64,000 nucleotides of DNA. It comes from PSRF01 sp051000815. Lineage in GTDB: Bacteria > Acidobacteriota > Blastocatellia > Pyrinomonadales > Pyrinomonadaceae. The stretch covers positions 1 to 64,000 of the forward strand of contig JBPCNX010000043.1 of NCBI GenBank assembly GCA_051000815.1, read 5' to 3'. The notes under the pieces were generated by a model, which did not search any database, was not told where the DNA came from, and saw only the letters and a list, made by a program, of their open reading frames with translations. Positions 17,047 to 25,198 of the stretch are shown here, piece by piece (position 1 is the stretch's first letter; each line of letters begins with the position of its first letter). Made by a program: the position numbers and the translations under genes.

Positions 17047-17211
17047 AAGCGTAAAGCCTGGGGCGTGGAGCCCCAGGTAACACGCTCACCAAAACTACGA
17101 GCCCGCAAGCGGGCGACAGCGCCTTCATCGAAAGCTGTTCTGTCGCCCACTTCGCGGGCTCTTATTTATTTTATCAATTGACCTGGGGCTCACGCCCCAG
17201 GCTTTATGCTT
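17047..17211. repeat. nested palindromic repeat
   Basis: Outer arms at 17047-17078 and 17181-17211 match as reverse complements with one substitution and one indel. Inner arms at 17099-17119 and 17140-17161 pair as well. Each outer arm is itself a hairpin (CCTGGGGCGTG and its complement). It lies between two convergent genes and probably forms strong hairpins in both transcripts. Additional small palindromes flank it at 17028-17043 and 17213-17228. Its architecture is like 13146-13363, but the sequence is different. Confidence 0.8.
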
Positions 17212-17241
17212 TCACCTGCTTCGCAGGTTGGCGTTTCTGCC

Positions 17242-17703
17242 TTACGAATTATTTGGCTCGATGCGCAGGCGAGGTAGAACACGAGGTTCATCGTCGAGAT
17301 CAGCGAGTGTTTCACCGACTCGATGCGCTCCCATCTTTTGATAAAAGCCCTCAGCGTTGGGATCAGAGGAAATCTCAACAGCTCTGAGTTGCAACTCTGA
17401 AGCTTTCTGCATAGCCGCAATAAAAAGCGCTTTGCCCACCCCGGTGCCGATGCAATCCGGCGCTACCCACATATGCTCAAGCTCCGCCTTGTCTGCCTTG
17501 ACGCTTAGAGCATAAAAACCCGAGAGCTGGTTCTCGTCCTCAGCCACGTAAACGTGATTGTTCAGGATGAAGTCAGGCGTAATCGTCAGATCGGCCTCCC
17601 AACGCTTAAGCCAGTGTTCCGGATAACCCCAATGCCGCTTGGCTTCATGGGCGATCCGCGTTAGTTCGGTAGCTTCTTCAGATGATGCCTCGCGGATGTT
17701 CAT
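17242..17703 (-). CDS. GNAT-family N-acetyltransferase
   Basis: A 153-residue acetyl-CoA-dependent transferase. The acetyl-CoA-binding motif A is visible as Val-Ala-Pro-Asp-x-Ile-Gly-Thr-Gly-Val-Gly-Lys-Ala-Leu at about residues 81-94. The family fold is completed by the Phe-Tyr-x-Lys-Met-Gly segment near residue 124. The acceptor substrate cannot be predicted. It is 54 bp downstream of the frameshifted metalloprotease gene on the same strand. Confidence 0.9.
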   Translation of the reverse strand: MNIREASSEEATELTRIAHEAKRHWGYPEHWLKRWEADLTITPDFILNNHVYVAEDENQLSGFYALSVKADKAELEHMWVAPDCIGTGVGKALFIAAMQKASELQLRAVEISSDPNAEGFYQKMGAHRVGETLADLDDEPRVLPRLRIEPNNS

Positions 17704-17757
17704 TGAATACTCCCATTCTCACAGGGCCTTAGCCCGGTGCTGACAACCGTTTGGTTT

Positions 17758-18662
17758 CTAAGGCTGTCGATATTGTGCAAACATCCCGTCCGCCCTAAAC
17801 GCCTGTTCCGCGGTGAACTGGAACATGCATGAGTCTTCCGTATAGTCCATGAAGTTAACGATCGGATCGAGCCCCGGATACTTGCTTGAAGTGCAGGTGT
17901 CGCGACCGACGGGACAGCCGAACGCCGGAAAGCCTTCTGCTGGAGTATCGCTCACGTAGTCATTCTTCGGAGTGCAGCCTCCCTGAAAAGTATGATAGAG
18001 ACCCAGCCAGTGGCCGACCTCATGAGTTCCCGTGTCGCCTTCGTCGTAGGGCACTGTCGAGCCGCCTGGAAGAGAAGAAAAGAGGCACACCAACCCATCC
18101 TGATCGGGCTTGCCGTTATAGCTCCAGGGGAAGGTGGCCCATCCGAGAAGGTTGTCACCGAGATTGGCCGTATAAAAGTTAAGCGCATCGGCGCCGCCCT
18201 GGCGAAGCGCTGACTTGGCCTCACGCTCTGCGACCGAACCAAATCCCATGTTGTACCAAACTTCATTCGTGGTGCGAGTAACTCCGGCAACAAACGAAAT
18301 GCCGTAGCCGCCCCGCCCGTCCCGCCATCAAACGAGTCATTGAGCACGGCAATCTGCGCGCGAATCATATGATCAGGCAAGTTGCCATTCTGAATCCCCG
18401 AACCTCGATTAATCACGTGAAAGTAGACGGGAATTGTGACGGATCCGGTCGCACTTAAAGCCCCGCCTTTAGCGGCTTTGAATTTCTGATAGGCGTTTTG
18501 AATCTCATCTGCCTGCCTGGCATTCGGATGTGCGGTTCCGCAGTTTCGCACCTTAAGTTTGGCCGCCATGGCAGCGTTGGTCCCGCTTGCAGGTTTATCG
18601 ACAAGCATTAATCCGCAGGCAAGTAGCAAAAGGCTACCGAAAGCAATTAAACCTCTTTTCAT
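17758..18662 (-). pseudogene. M43 (pappalysin-like) zinc metalloprotease, frameshifted
   Basis: Two adjacent minus-strand frames together make one M43 peptidase of about 300 residues. The 5' part (from 18662) has a signal peptide and the typical Phe-His-Val-Ile-Asn-Arg-Gly segment, and runs to Thr-Ala-Phe-Arg. The 3' part continues with Val-Ala-Gly-Val-Thr-Arg-Thr-Thr-Asn-Glu-Val-Trp-Tyr-Asn-Met and includes the zinc motif His-Glu-Val-Gly-His-Trp-Leu-Gly-Leu-Tyr-His and a Met-Asp-Tyr Met-turn. The frames join at about 18292, where one base appears to be missing. All catalytic residues survive in the 3' frame. Either the gene is recently inactivated or the base is a sequencing/assembly error. 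Confidence 0.8.
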
Positions 18663-19021
18663 TACTTTCCTCCCAGGCTTGTAAGATTGGATTCGGATGA
18701 GACTGACTGAGCTAATCTGGGTGAAAGCGTTTTTGACCTTGACTACGCTGGTCGGTCAAACACTTGGGGGATTTAGCTAATCTCGTGCCCGCGCATAATA
18801 CCCTCACCCCATATGACTATCAATCCTGGGTTGAGACGCAACAGCTGTCGAGCTGACTTTAGAAATATATCCGACCAAGGCGGACCAGCCTGAGGGGGCC
18901 GTGATGAGGTGTATCGCTGGCGCTCAATCGAATGCCTTGAAGAGCCTCAGCGACGCCTTGCCCAAGAAAGTCCCCGGCCGGTTCGAAGCGGACCACTAAG
19001 AGCGTTTCAGATCAGCAATGG

Positions 19022-19126
19022 TTCGTGTTGCTTCGTGAGATTTCGTGTAATTTCGTGGATCGTGTGCTTAGGATTCGGAGCCATACGATCCACGAAATCA
19101 CACTAAGCTACGCGAAAGAACACGAA
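19022..19126. repeat. inverted repeat with 42-bp arms
   Basis: Arms at 19022-19063 and 19085-19126 are reverse complements with several mismatches and a 21-base loop. The left arm contains repeated TTTCGTG units. It lies in the 550-bp gene-free gap 18663-19212. The gap also has a TTTGACC/GGTCAAA inverted pair at 18732-18760 upstream of the metalloprotease gene, which could be an operator. I see no gene in the gap. Confidence 0.7.
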
Positions 19127-19212
19127 ATTGGAGTTTTTGTGCAAAGCCCTCAGCGACGGTCTGGCATGTGGGCGATTGGGTAAGACTCTCGTCCTGCTAT
19201 TAAATGATTACG

Positions 19213-19863
19213 TTAAGGAGCCGATTGTGAACGCTGCCAGGAGGTACCGTCGGCATATTGAATCCGCACTAGCTCGATTCGTTCTCCCAGTCCGGCGCGC
19301 TCGTTTTTTTCCAAAGCTTGCACACTAATCCTCCGGGCTGGCGGGGCGGAAACAAAGAACTTCAGCTCTTTGGTTTTCCCTGGAGCTATCCTTTGTTCGC
19401 TCCCAAACTCTCGCCGGCCGAGTTCGCCTTGGCTGATCAAGTCGAAGACCACATAGTCCCAGTCGAGGGCAGTAATCTCCCTGGAACCGTTGTTCTGAAA
19501 TGAAACTTTATAAGTAAAGCCATAGCGAGCGGGAGGCACTTTGTGTATGGCCGAAATGAGCGCCTGGTCGGTAAGTGCGTCACGTTCGGCCCTGCCAGCT
19601 TCTATTGACCCAGATGCTCTCTTGGCATCCATCATTCTCTTCTCATTTCGCGTGCGAACACGCATTTCGTCGAAGTTCTCAATGGGCCCGCTGAATGGGT
19701 CACCCTCCCATCCAACACGGTCTTTACTCCAACTATATTTCACTACTTGCACATCAGGAGCAGCCGGAGCCTCGCCGCGATCTTGTGCCCTTAGAATTGA
19801 AAGTCCTGAAAAACCCACCAGCAAGCCTACGGAAACGATAAATGAATTCTTGAGTCTGTACAT
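19213..19863 (-). CDS. exported protein of unknown function
   Basis: A 216-residue protein from the ATG at 19863, which is preceded by an AGGAG site; an upstream in-frame start lacks one. A hydrophobic segment at residues 7-24 ending in Leu-Arg-Ala-Gln is a likely signal peptide. The remainder has an all-beta look from about residue 105 on: Tyr-x-Val-x-Phe-x-Asn-Asn-Gly, then a strand pair ending Lys-Glu-Leu-Lys-Phe-Phe-Val. This suggests an Ig-like domain of the type that handles a 'difference from tissue' of secreted proteins, but I recognise no family. It lies downstream of the large TonB-dependent receptor on the same strand, 210 bp away. Confidence 0.75.
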   Translation of the reverse strand: MYRLKNSFIVSVGLLVGFSGLSILRAQDRGEAPAAPDVQVVKYSWSKDRVGWEGDPFSGPIENFDEMRVRTRNEKRMMDAKRASGSIEAGRAERDALTDQALISAIHKVPPARYGFTYKVSFQNNGSREITALDWDYVVFDLISQGELGRREFGSEQRIAPGKTKELKFFVSAPPARRISVQALEKNERAGLGERIELVRIQYADGTSWQRSQSAP

Positions 19864-20074
19864 AGCACGCACTCCTGAAGTCCGGTCATTAGTCGAAGAG
19901 TTTACATCCTTCGACTGAAAAGTTTTTCTGTCTTGCCGATAAGCATTGCTGCTAACTACGCCATTGCAAGTGGGCGGCCCATTCAAAAAAATTGGGCTGA
20001 AGGGGAAGCCTCCAGCCCACGTTCAAATCCGACTGCTGATGCGCTACGAGGAAAGTCAGCAGCGCGAGGAAAAG

Positions 20075-23000
20075 TTAAAAGACATATCGGAGTCCGACTA
20101 TCACCCGGCGGTTGCCGCCGTTTGTGCCTCCTTCGTTGAGGAAGTTTGAGTTGTTAATGCGCCCCTCGGGCACGCCGAAGTCGCGCGTGTTAGTGACGTT
20201 GAAGAAGTCAGCGCGGATTTGTATCCTTTGGTTCTCACCAATTCTAGTATTTTTCAGGATACCGAAATCGACCTTGTTGATACCGTCGGTGCGCAGGATG
20301 TTCCGGCCGGCGTTACCCGCATATTGCCCGGGATTGAGACCTCGGAAAAGACTTGCCGGGCCTGCCGCCCCGCCCGCCGCACGCAACTCCGCGATGCTCA
20401 TGCCAATCAGCGAAAGATTGGTGTTCAGGTTTGGCCGAGTCGAGATGCCGATCAGGCCAGAGATGCCTGACAACGCCCCTCTCGGATCGGTGCCGAGCAA
20501 TGGAGTGAACGGCGACCCGCTTTGGAAGGTGAAGAATGAGTTCATCTGCCAGCCGCCGAGGACGCGGCCCAGAAATCCCTGCTGACCCTGGAACCAGGGC
20601 AACTCGTAGACAAAGTTGCCCGAGAGGCGATGCGGACGGTCAAAACTCGAACGCGCGCGTTCGGACCGCCGATCGAAGGAATCCTGCGAAACGGCTACCT
20701 CGCCGCCTGAGACGTTAAAGATCTCCGACGCGGTGTCGATGAAGGAACTCCATGTGTAGCTAGCCCCGGCGCTGAACCCGCGGCTTAGTCGTTTTTCCAC
20801 GCTGACCTGCATCGAGTGATAAATCGATGAGGCTGTATTGGCGCGCATCCGGACCACCGCCAGATTGGGATTGGCGCGCGTTGTGAAGTTGGGTGGCAGC
20901 CTGGGATTACCGTCCAGAGATTGGAATAGGCCGGTTCCTTTGGTGCCGACATATCCGGCGCGCATTACCACGTCGCTCGACAACTCACGCTGCAGCTCGA
21001 AACTAAACTGCTGGTAGTAAGGTGATCGAAAGTCCTCGGCAACGATCGTTCGCGTCAGGGTGTTCGGGTTCAGGCCCGTCGCGCCCTGTATCGTCGGCAG
21101 GATGGCGAATGCGTTGTTGATCCCGGGCGGTTGACCACCAGGCTGGGGACTGGTAGGCAAATCGACAGCCGCCAGGAACGGGAAAGCGCTGGCGATGTTT
21201 GACGCGATGTTGGTAAAGGCATAGTCATGTGTGACCGCATAGCCGCCACGTATTACCAGCCTGTCACCGCCGGTCAAGAAGCCGATGATCCCGTCGGTGT
21301 CTGTCCGCGGATTCCAGTTAAACCCTACACGCGGCTGGAAATTGTTCTTGTCGCGCTTGGGTACCGGGAAAAATCTAAAGCGCTCGTCGCCCCCCGCGGC
21401 TGCGACGATACCTTCGTTTACGCCAGCCAGGTCAGCGATGGGTTGACCGGGGCTCTCATATCGGAGGCCCAGCGTAAGTGTGAAGTTTGGCTTGACCTTC
21501 CACTCGTCCTGCCCATAGAAGAAGAAATCGTGCCAATCGTAGTAGATGATTTCCTGACCACCCGGCAGTGGCTTATTGATGGACGCCGTATCGGCGACGT
21601 CATCGATGTAGCGTTGCAAGGTGCTATAGGCCAGCCTGCCGCGGATAGTCGGCACAAAGAATTGTTTGAGTTGGTTGCGACGAATATCTGCTCCGAATTT
21701 CCAGGCGTGATTTCCACTCGAAACGGAAAGGTTATCCTGGAGCTGGAAAGTGTTCCTCGTGGCGAACTGCGGGAAATTTACCGCCAGACCGATGGCCGTG
21801 CGATTCGCAGCCGCATTAAAGGCTGTTAGACCAAGCGAAGAAATCTCAATAGATGGAATATCTTCGGAACTCGGATCTTGAGGGAAAAATCCCTGTGCAT
21901 TCCGCAAATACGCTCCTCGCAACTCATTAACGATGCGTGGCGTTAGAACACTGTTAAGCGACAAATTGACCGCCTGGGCCCGAGTCAGAAAATTGTGGTT
22001 ATGTCCAGATGGCGTGGACTGGCCGGTATTACTACCAATGCCATCCTGATCCTGGTAGATGTAGCGACCGGTGAGGGTGTGATTTTTGGTCAGGTTATGG
22101 TCAACGCGGATCGATTGCTGCCAATCGTTCAGAGCGATGCTGGATGATCCAGTCAACGACCCCTTCGGCACAGAAAACGTCTGCCCATTAGCCGTAAACG
22201 TCAATGGCGCGCAGTTCGTTCCGGTGCACGGCCCGGTGGCTGCCGGTAGGAACCTGAGCAAGGCTGCCACTTGCGGACGATTACCTGCTCCAGCCTGCAA
22301 CGCCTGACGTCCGGCTTCGTTTGGAGCTCCATTGATCGTGAAGCCCGAACCGATCTGCCGATCCCACCAACGCTGTAAGGAGAAAAAGAAGAACGTACGA
22401 TCCCTCCCGCTGAAGTAGGATTTCCCTCCCTCGCCGAAGCGGGGAAAATGGAGCGGGCCGCCAATGGTGAGCCCAGCCTGGTTCTCAATTCGAAACGGGG
22501 CATGCCTTTTCGACTGAGCTGTCGCGTTCGGGTTGCAGAAGCCGCCCGCCTTGTCCAAATTGTTACAGGCGTTAAGCGCGTTATCGTTGTGGAACCAGAA
22601 GGCCGAGCCGTGGTAATCGTTCGATCCGCTCTTAGTAATCGCATTGAACACCGCCGAGCCGTTGCGCCCAAATTCGGCAGTGAACTGGTTGGTGACCAGT
22701 CGCACTTCCTGGATGAGGTCAGGATTGTTAAGACCCACGGTTGCACCCGCGACACCGAAGTCGTTGTTATCCTGTCCGTCGATCATGAAGTTGTTTGAGC
22801 GCACACGCCCGCCATTGGCAGAGAAGGTGGTGTTGGCGCCTGCGAACAACGATTGTCCTGTCACTACCTGGCTGATGCCCGGCGCTGACAGTGCGACGTT
22901 ATAAATACTGCGAGTGGTGCTTAGAGGCAACTCCGAGAGTCGACGCGAATCAAAGCGCGTACTCACTTCCGCAGTTGTGGTATTAAGCATGGAAGCGTTT

Positions 23001-23365
23001 TCTGTAACATTGACGACTTCTTGTACTCCCGCCGCTTTCATTTCCACATTTACAACCGCGGACTGATTGAGTACCAGCGAGATGCCTGTCCGGACATGCT
23101 TGGCAAAACCGCTACCTTCAACTGTCAACTCATACTCGCCGACGGGCATGTTAACGAGGCGGTACCGCCCCTCATCGTCCGTCCTGGCCGTGCGGATTTC
23201 ATTTGTAGCAATGTTACGAACAGTCACGGTTGCATTCGCGATGACTGCCCCGTTCTCATCGTTGACCGTCCCGGATATCGACCCGGTCGTCTGCGCAACA
23301 GCCGAAAGAGACAGGAAGGCGCAGCATGCCATCAGCAACACAATCGATCTTGTCGCGCTTATCAT
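20075..23365 (-). CDS. TonB-dependent receptor with CarboxypepD_reg domain (Oar-like)
   Basis: A 1,096-residue outer-membrane protein. The ATG at 23365 follows AAGGAG; longer in-frame starts are unlikely. The signal peptide ends Ala-Val-Ala-Gln near residue 25. Residues about 27-110 form a carboxypeptidase regulatory-like domain (Ile-Ser-Gly-Thr-Val-x-Asp-x-x-Gly-Ala). A plug domain follows (Gln-Asp-Asn-Asn-Asp-Phe-Gly), then a large beta-barrel that ends in Tyr-Val-Phe, the usual C-terminal aromatic residue. Proteins of this architecture are strongly expanded in Acidobacteriota. The transported substrate is unknown, and no glycoside hydrolase or ABC transporter is adjacent. Confidence 0.95.
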   Translation of the reverse strand: MISATRSIVLLMACCAFLSLSAVAQTTGSISGTVNDENGAVIANATVTVRNIATNEIRTARTDDEGRYRLVNMPVGEYELTVEGSGFAKHVRTGISLVLNQSAVVNVEMKAAGVQEVVNVTENASMLNTTTAEVSTRFDSRRLSELPLSTTRSIYNVALSAPGISQVVTGQSLFAGANTTFSANGGRVRSNNFMIDGQDNNDFGVAGATVGLNNPDLIQEVRLVTNQFTAEFGRNGSAVFNAITKSGSNDYHGSAFWFHNDNALNACNNLDKAGGFCNPNATAQSKRHAPFRIENQAGLTIGGPLHFPRFGEGGKSYFSGRDRTFFFFSLQRWWDRQIGSGFTINGAPNEAGRQALQAGAGNRPQVAALLRFLPAATGPCTGTNCAPLTFTANGQTFSVPKGSLTGSSSIALNDWQQSIRVDHNLTKNHTLTGRYIYQDQDGIGSNTGQSTPSGHNHNFLTRAQAVNLSLNSVLTPRIVNELRGAYLRNAQGFFPQDPSSEDIPSIEISSLGLTAFNAAANRTAIGLAVNFPQFATRNTFQLQDNLSVSSGNHAWKFGADIRRNQLKQFFVPTIRGRLAYSTLQRYIDDVADTASINKPLPGGQEIIYYDWHDFFFYGQDEWKVKPNFTLTLGLRYESPGQPIADLAGVNEGIVAAAGGDERFRFFPVPKRDKNNFQPRVGFNWNPRTDTDGIIGFLTGGDRLVIRGGYAVTHDYAFTNIASNIASAFPFLAAVDLPTSPQPGGQPPGINNAFAILPTIQGATGLNPNTLTRTIVAEDFRSPYYQQFSFELQRELSSDVVMRAGYVGTKGTGLFQSLDGNPRLPPNFTTRANPNLAVVRMRANTASSIYHSMQVSVEKRLSRGFSAGASYTWSSFIDTASEIFNVSGGEVAVSQDSFDRRSERARSSFDRPHRLSGNFVYELPWFQGQQGFLGRVLGGWQMNSFFTFQSGSPFTPLLGTDPRGALSGISGLIGISTRPNLNTNLSLIGMSIAELRAAGGAAGPASLFRGLNPGQYAGNAGRNILRTDGINKVDFGILKNTRIGENQRIQIRADFFNVTNTRDFGVPEGRINNSNFLNEGGTNGGNRRVIVGLRYVF

Positions 23366-23726
23366 AGGTTCTCTCCTTTTCGTCGTAGCCCGCCCCGGGG
23401 TGGTTATCAAGTTAACAGCTGGAAATGCTCGTTCTAACGTGGAGGTGCTCAAATTGTTGTGTTGAAAGGACGCAATAAATATTCCGCCGACAGTCAACTA
23501 CTCAAGAGAGCAAGGTCTGGAGCTAAAATCTCGACTTATTGGGATTAATTTTAGAGAAGTGGTCCGGATGGAGATAATCCAACCCTGGCTCCGATCTCAT
23601 GTTCTTCAAATTATTGGATTTTTCTATCCAATTCATTGAAAAAGTAAGGATCAATCAACGGCACGTTGAGGCCTCGAGCACGCGATTTGGGGCTATCATG
23701 AATGTTTCAGCGACCAACCCCGAACT
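23366..23726. other. gap between divergent genes, promoters expected
   Basis: A 361-bp spacer between the TonB receptor and the dehydrogenase, which point away from each other. It contains the receptor's ribosome-binding site, and a short hairpin TTGGAT/ATCCAA near 23612-23632. It is more AT-rich than its neighbours around 23480-23660. Promoters for both genes should lie here, but I cannot name -35/-10 elements with confidence. Confidence 0.4.
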
Positions 23727-24674
23727 ATGGAACGAATAACTTTCCTGGAGCGGAACACCTTCACAGTAGAATTTCGCAAACCGCGATTCGAGCATGAATG
23801 GATCGATTATGGCCAGACATCGTCTGACCAGATTGTTCAGCGATTGCGCGCGTCCACTATCGCGATTTGCAATAAGTTGCCGCTGCGCGAGGCAGAACTT
23901 TCTTACCTGCCCCGGCTGAAACTTATCGCTGTAGCGGCTACCGGTGTAGACAACATCGATCTTGCTTACTGCAAGGCTCATAACATCGCTGTCGCCAACA
24001 CACGAAATTACGCCGCGCATTCTCTTCCAGAACATGTCCTCATGTTGTTACTGACGTTGCGTCGCAATCTGATTGCCTACACCCAGGATGTCCGCGAGGG
24101 AAGGTGGCAATCGGCAACACAATTTTGCCTGCTTGACCATTCGATCCATGATCTGCACGGCGGCACTATCGGGATTGTCGGCTACGGATTTCTGGGCCGG
24201 GCAGTCGGGGCTCTGGCTCAGGCGATCGGGATGAAGACTTTAGTGGCTGAACGCAAGGGCGCGGTGGAGATTCGCGCAGGAAGAGTGGCTTTTGCTGAGA
24301 CGCTACAAAGGAGCGATGTCATCACGCTTCATTGCCCTTTGACGGATGAGACCAGGAACCTCATCGATCGACCGGAGCTTGAAATGATGAAGCGTGAAGC
24401 CCTGCTGATCAATACAGCTCGCGGAGGCCTGGTCAATGAAAAGGCTTTGATAGACGCGCTGCGAGCCGGCCTAATCGCCGGGGCCGCGTTTGACGTACTC
24501 AGCGAAGAACCACCACGCCGCGGGAACCCCTTACTTGACGCCACCCTTCCAAGTCTAATTGTTACGCCGCATGTGGCCTGGGCCAGCCGGAAAGCGATGC
24601 AGACACTCGCAGATCAACTCGTCGACAATCTCGAAGCATTCGTTCGCGGTGAAACGTTGCATCGCGTGGTTTAG
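23727..24674 (+). CDS. D-2-hydroxyacid dehydrogenase (glycerate dehydrogenase-like)
   Basis: A 315-residue NAD-dependent D-isomer 2-hydroxyacid dehydrogenase. The nucleotide-binding motif Gly-Tyr-Gly-Phe-Leu-Gly-Arg lies near residue 152. The catalytic residues are in the right order: Arg in Asn-Thr-Ala-Arg-Gly-Gly-Leu-Val (about 232), Glu in Ser-Glu-Glu-Pro-Pro (about 261) and His in Thr-Pro-His-Val-Ala-Trp (about 280). The sequence is closest in layout to HprA-type enzymes that interconvert hydroxypyruvate and D-glycerate. There is no ACT domain, so it is not a regulated SerA. It is not clustered with other pathway genes. Confidence 0.93.
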   Translation: MERITFLERNTFTVEFRKPRFEHEWIDYGQTSSDQIVQRLRASTIAICNKLPLREAELSYLPRLKLIAVAATGVDNIDLAYCKAHNIAVANTRNYAAHSLPEHVLMLLLTLRRNLIAYTQDVREGRWQSATQFCLLDHSIHDLHGGTIGIVGYGFLGRAVGALAQAIGMKTLVAERKGAVEIRAGRVAFAETLQRSDVITLHCPLTDETRNLIDRPELEMMKREALLINTARGGLVNEKALIDALRAGLIAGAAFDVLSEEPPRRGNPLLDATLPSLIVTPHVAWASRKAMQTLADQLVDNLEAFVRGETLHRVV

Positions 24675-24735
24675 GGACTCAAAAAAGCAAAACGGCGGGC
24701 AAGTCCCGCCGCTGCGCTACAACTTGAGCCGTGTC

Positions 24736-25005
24736 TTAAGACGACGCTGCTTCGCTGGACGCAGCTTGCACATCGTCGTGATGTTCGGTCGTGTACAGAC
24801 GCAGGATGTCCTGGCCCTGTCGTGAACGCGGGTCGATCGTGCGGATATGCTTGCGACCCTGCATCTCCCAAATCGCTGTCACGACTCCATCCTTCTCGAC
24901 GGCGTGATAGGAAATATCTTCGGTTGGAGCAGCTGCCGGTGTAGTGTCGGCGTCCGCGGCTTCTGGCGCAGCATCAGTCGGCGCGGTTTCGTTCTCCATA
25001 ATCAA
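24736..25005 (-). CDS. small acidic Ala-rich protein, function unknown
   Basis: An 87- or 89-residue ORF. The first third is a low-complexity acidic Ala/Thr/Pro/Glu stretch. The middle (Tyr-His-Ala-Val-Glu-Lys-Asp-Gly-Val-Val-Thr-Ala-Ile-Trp) looks like a small folded beta element. AAGGAG lies 6 bases before a TTG (25005) and 12 before the in-frame ATG (24999), so either could start. It is 194 bp downstream of the S8 peptidase gene on the same strand and could be a substrate, inhibitor or unrelated. No known family is recognised. Confidence 0.6.
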   Translation of the reverse strand: MIMENETAPTDAAPEAADADTTPAAAPTEDISYHAVEKDGVVTAIWEMQGRKHIRTIDPRSRQGQDILRLYTTEHHDDVQAASSEAASS

Positions 25006-25092
25006 ATAAAACTCCTTCTTAGAAATATATTCGTCTGTAATTTGTTTTCAGGATTGTTGCATACGGTTTACGTCAAAGTCTACCGAAGTAGG

Positions 25093-25198
25093 TCTCAAGG
25101 CTCAGGTTCCCGGTCTCAGGTTTGAAGTCTCAGGTTATTTAAGGTCCAACCTGCGAAGCAGGTGAAGATATTTGCCTTGAGCCTCGAGACTTGAGACT
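25093..25198. repeat. inverted repeat of GTCTCAGG-type units
   Basis: The left arm (about 25093-25136) carries several short direct copies of GTCTCAGGT. The right arm (25176-25198) is their reverse complement. It ends at the stop codon of the S8 peptidase gene, so a hairpin would form in its 3' untranslated region. Similar units occur at about 39253-39285. Confidence 0.6.

Noticed and set aside
22201..22755. A 184-codon frame inside the TonB-dependent receptor gene
   Set aside because: It is on the same strand in another frame and gives a low-complexity Arg/Ser product; the receptor reading frame is intact.
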